Source: Pyxidicoccus parkwaysis
GTDB taxonomy: Bacteria; Myxococcota; Myxococcia; Myxococcales; Myxococcaceae
Assembly (NCBI RefSeq): GCF_017301735.1
Contig: NZ_CP071090.1
Coordinates: 6,686,001-6,750,000, forward strand
DNA: 64,000 nt
Reading direction: 5' to 3'
Below, one piece after another: positions 1-8,575 of this stretch. Position numbers and translations under genes: made by a program. The notes beneath the pieces were generated by a model, which searched no databases, was not told the DNA's origin, and was given only the letters and a program-made list of their open reading frames with translations. Numbering within the stretch: position 1 is the stretch's first letter; every line of letters starts with the position of its first letter.

Positions 1-260
1 GGCGCGCCGTGGCCCTCGCGCCCGGCAACCCGGCGGTGCTCGACACGTGGTCCACGATTCTCTTCCAGCTCGGCCGCTGCCCGGAGGCGCTCTCCACGCA
101 GCAGCTCGCCGCGGACACGCTCCACGAGAGCACCCCGGAGCGACTGCGCCGCACGGTGCACGACGCGCTGGCCCGCTACGAGGCCGTGTGCGGCCCGGCC
201 TCGCCCTCGCCCACGGCGGCCCCGGGCGTGCCGATGGCGCCCGCACCGTCGGGCCTCTGA
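1..260 (+). CDS. C-terminal end of a TPR-like protein (truncated by window edge)
   Basis: The reading frame is open from the first bases and ends at the TGA at 258-260, so the start lies outside the window. The visible 80-odd residues include an ALAPGNPAVLDTW...GRCPEAL stretch typical of the last helix pairs of a tetratricopeptide (TPR) array, then a short Pro/Ala-rich tail. TPR arrays are protein-binding scaffolds; the partner cannot be judged from this fragment. A GTG at 9 is in frame but has no convincing ribosome site and would cut into the TPR helix. Confidence 0.6.
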   Translation, partial: RAVALAPGNPAVLDTWSTILFQLGRCPEALSTQQLAADTLHESTPERLRRTVHDALARYEAVCGPASPSPTAAPGVPMAPAPSGL

Positions 261-269
261 AACGGCGAA

Positions 270-301
270 GCGCCGGGGGACTTCGGGAGTCCCACCGGCG
301 C
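270..301. terminator. Bidirectional hairpin terminator
   Basis: GCGCCGG-GGGACT pairs with AGTCCC-A-CCGGCGC, about 13 bp with a one-base bulge and a 5-nt loop. It sits in the 69-bp gap between two convergent genes, where a shared terminator is expected. No T-run follows, as is common in such GC-rich genomes. Confidence 0.65.
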
Positions 302-329
302 CTCGGGGTGCAGCGAAGGAGCGTGCGGC

Positions 330-1895
330 CTACTTGATGAGCTTCTCCAGCGGCTTCTTCTCGCTGGACTCCTTGCCCTTCGTCCAGTCCACCACCGGCG
401 TCTGCCAGGCCATGCCCGTCTCGGTGGGCTCGGGGGCGAGCTTCTCGAACTCGAAGCCGTCACCGCCGAAGTACAGGTACTCGACGGTGGCCACCGAGTA
501 CTCCTTCTTCGGGTCCAACGCCTTGCCCTTGGCGTCCTTGAACTTGCCCTTCCCGGCGGCGGTGAAGCCGGAGATGAGCGCGTTGGGGTTGGCGAGCTGC
601 TTCGCCAGGTCCTCGCCCTTGAGCTTTACGACGAGGAGCGTGTTCTCGAAGGGCATCACCGAGTAGATGCTGCCGCGCGTAATCGGGCCGGCCGGCAGGT
701 CACCGCGGATGCCACCCTTGTTGAGGATGGCGCCGTCGGTGTTGAGCACCTCGCGCACCGAGCCCGCCACCCACTTCGCCATCAGCGGCGAGGCCTGGGG
801 GATGCCCGCCTTGGTGAAGCCAATCTGCTGGCCCAGCACCTCGTCGAGCTGCGCCTTCCACTTGGCGATGAGCTGCGCCGTCTCGGCGTCCGGCGTGCCG
901 CCGGCCACGTCGACGAGCTTCGTGTCCACCGCCGTCACCTTCTCGCCCGCCGGCTTCGCCGGGTCGAACTTGATTTGCGCGCGGAGGTACTTGTTGAAGC
1001 CGCGGTCCAGCGACACGAAGGTGGTGCCACCCTCCTTGGTGTCCACCGGCTGCGGGCAGCGGCCACCGGCCACCAGCGCCAGCTTCCAGTCGGCGTGCTT
1101 GGCGACGACGGGCCGCAGCTCGGTGACGCAGGTGTCCGCCACCACGACCACCACATCCGCGCCGGCCTTGCGGGCCTCGGGAACGGCGCTGGAGAGCGCG
1201 TCCTCGTAGCCCGTGACTTCCAGGCCCTCGGCGCGGCCGGCCATGGCCGTGCGCACCGTCTTCTCCGAGGCGAGGCCCACCACGCCAATCTTCAGGCCGC
1301 GACGCTCGAACACCTGGAAGGCAGGCAGGGACAAGTCACCCGCGAGCGACGGGTCCTTCACCTTGAGGTTGGCCGCGAGGAACGGGAAGCCGCCCGCGGC
1401 GCGGTTCTTCAGGAAGGCCTCCTTGCCGAAGGCCAGCTCATGGTTGCCCATGGCGGAGGCCGCGTAGCCCATGCGGCCCATGACCTCGGCGGTGGGCGTG
1501 CCCAGGAAGAAGGAGGAGATGGCGGGGCCGTTCCAGTGGTCACCGGTGGCGAGCGCCAGCGTGCCGGAGTCGGCGCAGGAGGCCTGGCCATCCTTCACGG
1601 GGCCGGGGCAGTGCTTCTCGTCGGCCACCCAGCGGCCGAGCATCTCCGCGGCGCCGCCCTTGCCATCGACGGGCTGCAATTGGCCGAAGGCGCCGCCCGT
1701 AACCAGCAGCGTGACTTCATGGGGAACCGCGGGGGCCGGTGCCGCCGCCGCGGGCTGCTCCGCCGCGGGAGCGGGCGGAGGCGTGGGGTTGCTCTTCTCG
1801 CACCCCGCGAGGGCGCCAAGAGCGAGGACCAGCACGCCGGACAGCCGCGGCTGGCGGAGGAAACTCGGACGGAAGGCAGGAGGGGTCGTTCTCAC
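330..1895 (-). CDS. 5'-nucleotidase/metallophosphatase-family lipoprotein with degenerate active site
   Basis: 521 aa from a GTG at 1895, chosen because it directly precedes a lipoprotein signal with LAGC at residues 29-32. A Pro/Ala linker follows, then a calcineurin-like metallophosphatase domain and a C-terminal 5'-nucleotidase domain (GGIRGDLPAGPI, MPFENTLLVVKLKGEDL), the UshA/CpdB layout. The GNHE motif and one GD metal ligand are kept. The opening TNDxHG motif has become TGGAFG, the later histidine-loop reads VVVADTCVTEL, and GGHxxxP reads GGRCPQP. The fold is clear, but catalysis is doubtful, so it may be a binding protein or altered enzyme of the envelope. Its start is only 44 bp from the divergent gene at 1940. 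Confidence 0.8.
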   Translation of the reverse strand: MRTTPPAFRPSFLRQPRLSGVLVLALGALAGCEKSNPTPPPAPAAEQPAAAAPAPAVPHEVTLLVTGGAFGQLQPVDGKGGAAEMLGRWVADEKHCPGPVKDGQASCADSGTLALATGDHWNGPAISSFFLGTPTAEVMGRMGYAASAMGNHELAFGKEAFLKNRAAGGFPFLAANLKVKDPSLAGDLSLPAFQVFERRGLKIGVVGLASEKTVRTAMAGRAEGLEVTGYEDALSSAVPEARKAGADVVVVVADTCVTELRPVVAKHADWKLALVAGGRCPQPVDTKEGGTTFVSLDRGFNKYLRAQIKFDPAKPAGEKVTAVDTKLVDVAGGTPDAETAQLIAKWKAQLDEVLGQQIGFTKAGIPQASPLMAKWVAGSVREVLNTDGAILNKGGIRGDLPAGPITRGSIYSVMPFENTLLVVKLKGEDLAKQLANPNALISGFTAAGKGKFKDAKGKALDPKKEYSVATVEYLYFGGDGFEFEKLAPEPTETGMAWQTPVVDWTKGKESSEKKPLEKLIK

Positions 1896-1907
1896 AATCG
1901 GCGCCTT

Positions 1908-1929
1908 TAGCACAACTCGGCTCGTGCTA
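1908..1929. promoter_or_regulatory. Inverted repeat in a very short divergent promoter
   Basis: TAGCAC and GTGCTA are perfect 6-bp arms with a 10-bp spacer, centred in the 44 bp between two divergent start codons. The position suits an operator affecting both genes; nothing more than position and symmetry supports this. Confidence 0.3.
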
Positions 1930-1939
1930 CGGTGAACGC

Positions 1940-3811
1940 GTGTCGGACCGCAACGGTCAGCAGGACCCGTCTTCACCGAAAGACCCGGGACGTAACTCCG
2001 GGGAGCAGAGGTTTGAAGGACGGGATGAGCCATTGAGCCAGAAAATCTGGGAAGAGGTGCGTGGGGGTGTGGAGCACTTCCACCTCCAGGGACATGCGCG
2101 GCCGAAGGGGCCGCTGCGGCAGTTCTTCCACGGCATGAGCCTGCCCTTTCACGTGGCGTTGGCGCTGCTGAAGAACCCGGCCGCGCGGCGGACGTACGTG
2201 CGCGTGGGGCTGCTCCAGACGGTGGCGGCGCTGGTGCTGGCGCTGACGTGCATGACCTCCGGCAAGGGGGTCGCGGAGAAGGCGGAGTCGGAGGACGACG
2301 ACGCCCGGTCGGCGGCCATCCAGCGTACGGCGGCGAAGCTGGCCGAGGCGCAGCTCCGCCGGGCGAAGCCCCGGACGGAGCAGGAGGCCCGCAGGGTGGA
2401 TGAAGCATTGCGCCAACTCCACGAGTCCCTGGGCCGGACACCGTCCGTCCGGGATGAGGGCGAGGCTTCAGCCGACGAGGAGGCGGTGCAGCCCCGCCGG
2501 GAAGACGCCGAGAGCGCACCCGAGCGACGGGAGGATGCGAAGGCAGCGGCCGTGGGCGTGGAGGACGCGGGTATTCCCCGCTCGGCCTCGGGTGCCGTGG
2601 CGGCTGCTCCCTCCAACGGTGAGGACGCGGACGAGGCGACGCGGGACGAAGAGGACTCGGACGGAACGGCCGCACGCGCCGCTGCCGCGAGCGAGACGGA
2701 CGCGGGGAGCCGCCGGCGCCGCTCGCGCGCGGAGCGCCAGGCCGAGCGGGATGCGCGACTCCAGCAGCGAATTCAGGATCTCGAAGCGGCGGCGCAGGGA
2801 GACGGCGGCACGTCCCTCCCGAGGGCCATCGCCGCCCTGGCGCTCGAGGCGGCACGCACGGCGAAGGACGAGTCGAAGGACGAGTCCTCCTCCGTCGACG
2901 CCGATGACGAGGACGAAGACCGTCGCTCCGACGACGCGGACGACGACGCGCCCGAGGCCTCGCTCACGAACGAGGAGGACGGAGGCACCACGGTCGCCGC
3001 CGCCCCGAGCACCCCTCCCAGTGACGACGGGGACAAGCCCCCTCGCGGCCTCCGCGTGAAGATTCGCGGCGAGGACTCCTACTGGATGGTGCGTGGCTTC
3101 TCGCTGTGGAGCCTGGCCTTCTGGGCGGCGCTGTTCGGCGCGCTGCACCTGGCCCAGTTTGTGGTCATCGCGCTGTCGCGGGACTACCACGACGTCATCG
3201 CCCGGGATGCCAGCCTCCTCACCGGCGTGACGCCGGAGGACGCGGTGACGGAGCCGCGCGTGCGGCTCGACATGCAGTGGCTCCGCAAGAAGATGAAGCG
3301 GCGCTGGCGGGCGTGGTGGCTGTTCGCGGTGGGCGTGCCGGCCCTGGCGCTGGTCGCCCTGCCCTTCCTGTGCCTGAGCACCACCGTCTTCACCGTGCTC
3401 AGCTCGCTGTGGGGCCTGTGGTGGCTGGTGGTGTTCACCGCCGCCAAGAGCGAGCAGGCCTGGGTGCCGCCCGCGGAGCCCCGTACGCCCTGGTTCCTGC
3501 GCGCGTGGACGTGGCTCACCACGCGGGTGCCCGGCCTGCGCTGGGGTGTGCTCCAGCGCTACGGCGCGTTCTGGACGCGAAAGTCGGAGGAGCTGTCCGC
3601 CCCGATGGCCACGGTGGAGCGCCACCCCTGGGCCTTCGCGGGGCTGGCGGTGGTGCGCTTCGTCGGCTCGACTCCGCCGCTGAAGTTCTTCTTCCGCCCC
3701 CTCATCCCCGTCGCCTCCGCGCACCTGCTCGCGGAGGAAACCGCCGCGCGCGCCGCGGCCATCCCCCCTGTGCCCAAGCCCCAGATTCCCGCGGGCGAGA
3801 CGGGCGCCTGA
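1940..3811 (+). CDS. Membrane protein with long acidic/arginine-rich low-complexity insert
   Basis: 623 aa from a GTG at 1940. The N-terminal 70 residues are soluble and basic. A first hydrophobic segment (VGLLQTVAALVLALTCM) follows, then about 280 residues extremely rich in Asp, Glu, Ala and Arg with predicted coiled-coil stretches. The C-terminal third has at least three more membrane segments (LWSLAFWAALFGALHLAQF, WWLFAVGVPALALVALPFL and one after it). No catalytic motif was recognised. The insert resembles a charged periplasmic or cytoplasmic spacer, and function is unknown. The 3' end converges with the next gene at 18 bp. Confidence 0.75.
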   Translation: MSDRNGQQDPSSPKDPGRNSGEQRFEGRDEPLSQKIWEEVRGGVEHFHLQGHARPKGPLRQFFHGMSLPFHVALALLKNPAARRTYVRVGLLQTVAALVLALTCMTSGKGVAEKAESEDDDARSAAIQRTAAKLAEAQLRRAKPRTEQEARRVDEALRQLHESLGRTPSVRDEGEASADEEAVQPRREDAESAPERREDAKAAAVGVEDAGIPRSASGAVAAAPSNGEDADEATRDEEDSDGTAARAAAASETDAGSRRRRSRAERQAERDARLQQRIQDLEAAAQGDGGTSLPRAIAALALEAARTAKDESKDESSSVDADDEDEDRRSDDADDDAPEASLTNEEDGGTTVAAAPSTPPSDDGDKPPRGLRVKIRGEDSYWMVRGFSLWSLAFWAALFGALHLAQFVVIALSRDYHDVIARDASLLTGVTPEDAVTEPRVRLDMQWLRKKMKRRWRAWWLFAVGVPALALVALPFLCLSTTVFTVLSSLWGLWWLVVFTAAKSEQAWVPPAEPRTPWFLRAWTWLTTRVPGLRWGVLQRYGAFWTRKSEELSAPMATVERHPWAFAGLAVVRFVGSTPPLKFFFRPLIPVASAHLLAEETAARAAAIPPVPKPQIPAGETGA

Positions 3812-3829
3812 GAAGCACGGGCGCGCCCG

Positions 3830-6800
3830 TCACTTCTCGCGGCGGGCGCGTTCCTCCTCCTCGCCGGAGGACATGATGGTCTCGTTGGCGCCGCTGGGCT
3901 CGGGAGCCGGGCCGGTGGGAATCGGCGGCACCTCCAGCGGCTGCGGACCCGTGAGCTCCAGCCGCTGCCCCGCCTCGCGCGAGTCCGGCAGGCCCATGAG
4001 CTTCTGGAGCTGGAGGCCCACCGCGCGGAAGAAGCCGGTGAGCAACTCCGGGCGGTCCGCGATCAGGTCGAGGAAGTCGCGCCGGTCGATGATGAGCACC
4101 TTCGTGTCCACCGCGGCCACCATGTCCGTGGGCCGGGGCGCGCCGTCCAGGAGGCTGATTTCACCGAAGGCCTGCTTGCCCTGGAAGCGCAGCACGTGCT
4201 CGCCGTCGTGGAAGGCATCCACCGAGCCCTCCACGATGACGTAGAGCGCGTCGCCCGGGTCGCCCTGGGCGTAGATGCGCTCCCCGGCCTTGTACGAGGC
4301 CTCGCGCGCCACGGCGGCGATGGCCGCCAGGTCATCCACGTCGCTCTGGGAGAAGACGCTCACGCCCTCCAGCGCGAACATCCGTTGGACAGTGCGGTCG
4401 CTCAAGTCACCCTCCTGCGGGAGCACGTTCAGCCCATTGACGCGCGCCACGTGGCGGGCGCACGCGCGCAGCACCACGTCCTCGCTCTGCACCAGCGCGG
4501 CCAGCCGCCGCCAGAGGCGGCCCGGCGCACCCGGGGGCAGCTCGCGGTGGTGGGCCTCCACCTGCTCCATCATCAGCTCCCGGTCCTCCTCGGAGACCAG
4601 GTTCTCCAACAGCTCCAGCGCCAGCGCCCGGCGCCGCGCGTCCTGCCCCACCAGGTTGTAGTGGATGCCGCGCATCACCTGCGACGGGTGCAAGAGCCCC
4701 AGCAGGAAGAAGGACAGCTCCAGCGCCTGGTCCAGCCGGTCTCCCACCGCGCGCGTCAGCAGCGAGCCGTCCCCCAGCGCCGCGCGCACGTCGCGGAAGG
4801 CCCCCACCAGCGCGCGGTACGTGTCCCGCCGCCGGCCCAGCGCCTCGCGCACGCGCTCCGCGTCAACGGGGTGCTCGGGGTGCTCGTCGCGCAGGCGCGA
4901 CATCTGCGCGCCGATGCGGAAGTGCAGCGACGCGTCGTCCCTCACGTTGGAGAACAGCAGCGCGTTCAGCGCCTCGGGCGTGCCGATGCCGCGCAGCACA
5001 CGGGGAAGCTGCAACCGCATGGCCAGGGGCGCGCCCTTGTTGTTGAGCTGCTCCTCCACCAGCGGCGTCACCGCGTCGCCCAGCGCCACCAGCGCCTCGC
5101 GCGCCGTCTTGCGCTCCTCGCGCCAGGTGAGGAAGGGCAACAGGCGCGGGGACAATTCCACGTAGCCGCCCTCGCCCACCGCGGCCAGCGCCACGCGCCG
5201 CACCGAGGGGTCCGTGTCCTCCAGGTAGCGCGCCAGCGGCCCAGCGAAGCGAGAGTCCTGGAGCCGCCCCAGCAGCCGCGCCACCTCGCGCCGCTCGGGC
5301 TCCGGCGCCGCCTCGCCGCGGGCCAGCAGCTCCTCGAGCGAAGCCAGCGCCACCGCGCTCCCCGTCGCCTTGACCAGCGCGCCAATGGCCGCGCAGCGCA
5401 GCCCCACGTCCGGGTGGTTGAGCAGCGCCGGCAGCAGCCGCTCCGCGCGCTCCGGCGACAGCCGCGCCAGCGCCCACACGGCCTGGTCGCGAGGGCGCCG
5501 GGGGCCCTCCTCCACCAGCCGCTCCAGCACCGGCGCCAGTTCGCGCGCCTCCAGCGCCAGGGCCAGGGACACACCGCGCTCCAGCACGCGCTCGTTCGGG
5601 TGGCGCAAGAGGGCCGGCAGGTGCGGCCGCAGCGACACGTCGGCCTGCTCCATCATGTCCACCGCGCGCAGCACCCGCTCCGGAGAGGGCGCCGCCAGCG
5701 CCTCGGCCAACAGGCGCTGCTCCTCCTCCCCCTCCAGCTCCACCTCTTCCTCTTCGGGCGCGCCCACCTGCTCGCCCAGCGCCGCCACGTACGCGGGCTT
5801 GAGGCGCACCAGCAGCACGCCCAGCGCGGCGCACATGCCCACCACCGCCACCGCCATGGTGTCGCCGGTGGCGCCGCGCCCCGCGCCGATGAGCAGCAGG
5901 CTCGCCAGCACCATGCCGCCCTTGCGCAACAGCCCGTCCACCGTGGCGCGCAGCCCCTCACGCTGCTCGTCCGGCACCGCCGCGTACAGGAGCTGGATGC
6001 CCACCGGAAGGATGGAGTAGCTCACCGCCGTCTCCACCAGCCGCAGCAGGTGCACCGGCCACATCGCCGGGGTGACGAGCGCCGCGCCCGCCAGGGGCGC
6101 CAGCACCAGCGGCACCAGCGCCACGTAGGGCAATAGTCCCAGCCGCTTCAGCAGCCGCTGCGCCAGCACGAGCTGGAAGGCCACGCAGAACAGGCCAATC
6201 CACGACTGCAGCGAGCCGAAGAGCGCCGCCATCGCGTCCTCGCTCATCGTGCCCTCCACCCGCAGCCGGAAGAGGTAGTCCACGAAGGAGGACAGCACCG
6301 CGAAGGCGATGCCCAGCGCCGCCAGCACCTGCGCGTAGGGGCTCTCCGCCAGGTAGCTCCACCCCATGAAGGACATGAAGGCGGGCCGGCCGCGCGGCGC
6401 GGGCAGGGGCGCGCCCTTGTACAGGTGGTGGAAGATGGCGCCCGCGGCGAACAGGCCCAGCGCGCCGCTCACCACCATGGCCGTCGTGCCCAGCTTCACC
6501 GCCAGCCCCTGCACCAGCAGGCCACCGGCGATGCCGCCGCCCATGGCGAAGCCGTTGAGCGAGGTGAAGGCCCGCCGCGCCTCGCGCGCGTCGAACGCGG
6601 CGGCCATGCGCCCCCAGAAGCGGAAGGACACGTACGTGGAGAAGGTGTCCGTGAAGAGGTACAGCGCCAGCGCCGACATCCGGTGCCCGGCCGTCAGCGC
6701 GTACGCCAGCACCAGCGTCACCAGCCCGCCCAGCCCCGTCAGCACGCCGGGCGACTCCAGCGGGGAGTCCGGCCGGCCGCGCGGCAGCACCGTCAGCGCC

Positions 6801-7015
6801 ACCGTCATCAGCGCGCCCAGCAGGTACAGGTACGGCATCGCCTGCGACTCGAAGCGCGACAACACCAGCGCGCTCGCCGTCGCTTTCAGCTGGGTGATGC
6901 CTGCGATGAGCGCGAACTGGAAGGCGGCCGCCGGCCAGAGTCGGCGGTTCCAGGATGAGGTGTTGGAGGCGGCCACGGTGAGCGAGCGACGAAGCCTAAC
7001 CCAGGCCCCGGACAA
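3830..7015 (-). CDS. ATP/ADP-translocase-like membrane protein fused to HEAT repeats and a cNMP-binding domain
   Basis: 1061 aa. Residues about 20-410 are a 10-12 helix transporter-like domain resembling the nucleotide transporter (TlcC/NTT) and MFS families. An acidic linker (EEEEVELEGEEEQ) follows, then roughly 400 residues of HEAT-type alpha repeats (VRRVALAAVGEGG). Near residues 890-1000 is a cyclic nucleotide-binding domain with the phosphate-cassette signature FGEISLLDGAPRPTD. In this family the cAMP/cGMP-like domain usually controls an effector; here it would couple a second messenger to transport or membrane signalling. The substrate is unknown. The C-terminus is Pro/Glu-rich and probably disordered. 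Confidence 0.75.
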   Translation of the reverse strand: MSGAWVRLRRSLTVAASNTSSWNRRLWPAAAFQFALIAGITQLKATASALVLSRFESQAMPYLYLLGALMTVALTVLPRGRPDSPLESPGVLTGLGGLVTLVLAYALTAGHRMSALALYLFTDTFSTYVSFRFWGRMAAAFDAREARRAFTSLNGFAMGGGIAGGLLVQGLAVKLGTTAMVVSGALGLFAAGAIFHHLYKGAPLPAPRGRPAFMSFMGWSYLAESPYAQVLAALGIAFAVLSSFVDYLFRLRVEGTMSEDAMAALFGSLQSWIGLFCVAFQLVLAQRLLKRLGLLPYVALVPLVLAPLAGAALVTPAMWPVHLLRLVETAVSYSILPVGIQLLYAAVPDEQREGLRATVDGLLRKGGMVLASLLLIGAGRGATGDTMAVAVVGMCAALGVLLVRLKPAYVAALGEQVGAPEEEEVELEGEEEQRLLAEALAAPSPERVLRAVDMMEQADVSLRPHLPALLRHPNERVLERGVSLALALEARELAPVLERLVEEGPRRPRDQAVWALARLSPERAERLLPALLNHPDVGLRCAAIGALVKATGSAVALASLEELLARGEAAPEPERREVARLLGRLQDSRFAGPLARYLEDTDPSVRRVALAAVGEGGYVELSPRLLPFLTWREERKTAREALVALGDAVTPLVEEQLNNKGAPLAMRLQLPRVLRGIGTPEALNALLFSNVRDDASLHFRIGAQMSRLRDEHPEHPVDAERVREALGRRRDTYRALVGAFRDVRAALGDGSLLTRAVGDRLDQALELSFFLLGLLHPSQVMRGIHYNLVGQDARRRALALELLENLVSEEDRELMMEQVEAHHRELPPGAPGRLWRRLAALVQSEDVVLRACARHVARVNGLNVLPQEGDLSDRTVQRMFALEGVSVFSQSDVDDLAAIAAVAREASYKAGERIYAQGDPGDALYVIVEGSVDAFHDGEHVLRFQGKQAFGEISLLDGAPRPTDMVAAVDTKVLIIDRRDFLDLIADRPELLTGFFRAVGLQLQKLMGLPDSREAGQRLELTGPQPLEVPPIPTGPAPEPSGANETIMSSGEEEERARREK

Positions 7016-7157
7016 CCACGAATAACCCCGCGAACGCCCGGACGGCCACCTGCTCGGCGTGCGACATCCCCCGCACCGTCACGTCCCCGCCCCACTTGCG
7101 CCGCGGCACTGGAATCCCCGGGCGCCCGGCCGCCTCCCGAGGGGCTAGACTGTCCCG

Positions 7158-7958
7158 GTGACGACTGCCTCCGACACGCTGCTGGACGGAACCCACACGG
7201 TGCTCACCCCCGAGTACGTGGAGTTCCGCTTCACCCTCGCGGGCCTCTACTCGCGGTTCCTGGCGTGGCTCCTGGACAGGCTCATCATCAGCGCGGTGTC
7301 CATGGGCATCATGCTGGGGCTGAGCGTGGTGATGCTCGCCTTCCCCGGCTTCGGCAGCGCGCTCCTGGTCGTCGTCTACTTCCTGGTGGACTGGGGCTAC
7401 TCCATCTTCCTGGAGACGGTGTGGAGCGGCCGCACGGTGGGCAAGCGCGTGCTCTCCCTGCGCGTCATCCAGGAGAGCGGCGTGCGCATCGGCTTCTACC
7501 ACGCGGCGCTGCGCAACCTGGCACGGCCGGTGGACGGGCTCCCCTTCTTCTACCTGGTGGGTGGGGTGTCCGCGCTCGTCTCCGGCTCCCACCAGCGGCT
7601 GGGGGACATGCTGGCCGGGACGATTGTGGTGCGCGAGCGCCGCCTCAAGGTGCCCTCCGCCCTGGGCACCACGGGCGAGGAGGGCCTGCTGGCGGACCCG
7701 CTCTTCGTGGCGCGCGTGAAGCGGCTGTCCACCGAGGAGCGTGAGCTGGTGCTGTCCGCCGCCCTGCGCCGCGAGGAGCTGCGGCTGGAGGCGCGGCTGC
7801 GGCTGTTCTCCGCGCTGGGCGCGAGGCTGCGGGACGCGCTGGCCATGGAGAAGCCGGCCCACCTCTCCGACGAGAAGTGGACCCTGCTGGTGGCCGCCGC
7901 CCTGCTGCCGTCCGCGGGAGCGAGGGCCCCGGGGCCGAGGGCCCGGGCCCTGGCGTGA
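7158..7958 (+). CDS. RDD-family membrane protein
   Basis: 266 aa from GTG 7158. The RDD signature is visible as LYSRFLAWLLDRLI followed by two hydrophobic segments, and the GRTVGKRVLSLRVI motif that ends RDD domains. A third segment is near PFFYLVGGVSALV, and a soluble Arg/Glu-rich C-terminal tail of about 90 residues follows. Some RDD proteins have been linked to cation/proton exchange, but most are uncharacterised, so no substrate is assigned. It converges with the following gene at a 4-bp gap. Confidence 0.8.
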   Translation: MTTASDTLLDGTHTVLTPEYVEFRFTLAGLYSRFLAWLLDRLIISAVSMGIMLGLSVVMLAFPGFGSALLVVVYFLVDWGYSIFLETVWSGRTVGKRVLSLRVIQESGVRIGFYHAALRNLARPVDGLPFFYLVGGVSALVSGSHQRLGDMLAGTIVVRERRLKVPSALGTTGEEGLLADPLFVARVKRLSTEERELVLSAALRREELRLEARLRLFSALGARLRDALAMEKPAHLSDEKWTLLVAAALLPSAGARAPGPRARALA

Positions 7959-7962
7959 GGGA

Positions 7963-8475
7963 CTAGAAGTACGCCGCCGCGCCGGCCGACAGCGTCAGCG
8001 ACGTCTGCGTCTTCTCGTTGAGCGCGATGTAGAAGTTGTACTGGCCGCGCAGACCCAGGCTCACCGAGTCCGACACGAAGAAGTCCACGCCCACATTGGG
8101 GCCGATGCCCACGAAGTTGCTGACGCTGTTCTTGAAGACGACGAGGTAGCTCACGTCCGAGCCGAGGTACGGGCGGATGGACTCCTCGGAGAACAGGTAG
8201 CGCAGGCCGATGGACGGCGCGAGCGCCACCACCCGCTTCTCGGCGACGGTGTCCTTCGGGAAGGCAATCTTCGAGAGCGAAACCACCTCGAAGCCGTTCT
8301 CGATGTAGAGGCTGGCGTCGATGCCCAGGAAGAGCGCGTCATCCAGGCCCTTGGTCTTGTTGAAGTCCATGTACCCCAGGGACAGACCCAGGCTGCGGTT
8401 GGCGAACTGGGCGTGCGCGGGGGCGGCCCCGAGGAGGGCCAGGGTGAATGCAACGGTGCAGAGAAGGGTACGCAT
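7963..8475 (-). CDS. Small outer-membrane beta-barrel protein
   Basis: 170 aa with a clear signal peptide (cleavage after APAHA). Alternating aromatic/polar strands follow (LGLSLGYMDF, LFLGIDASLYIENGFEVVSL, GLRYLFSE, SLGLRGQYNFYIAL) and a terminal hydrophobic strand with final Phe (SAGAAAYF), the usual barrel-insertion signal. About 8 strands would fit. It is divergent from a TPR lipoprotein 100 bp away. No specific role can be read from sequence. Confidence 0.65.
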   Translation of the reverse strand: MRTLLCTVAFTLALLGAAPAHAQFANRSLGLSLGYMDFNKTKGLDDALFLGIDASLYIENGFEVVSLSKIAFPKDTVAEKRVVALAPSIGLRYLFSEESIRPYLGSDVSYLVVFKNSVSNFVGIGPNVGVDFFVSDSVSLGLRGQYNFYIALNEKTQTSLTLSAGAAAYF

Positions 8476-8575
8476 GGGCCGCCAGTCTAATGGCGCAACC
8501 TGCGGAAAACAGCCCGGATTCGGGCTCCCCGGGGCGTTGCTTCGGGCCGGGCCGCTCTCCTACACTCGGACGGCC

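Noticed and set aside
330..2855. 841-residue open frame
   Set aside because: Only the part from GTG 1895 encodes a recognisable lipoprotein; the upstream 320 codons are Pro/Arg-rich antisense of the divergent membrane protein gene.
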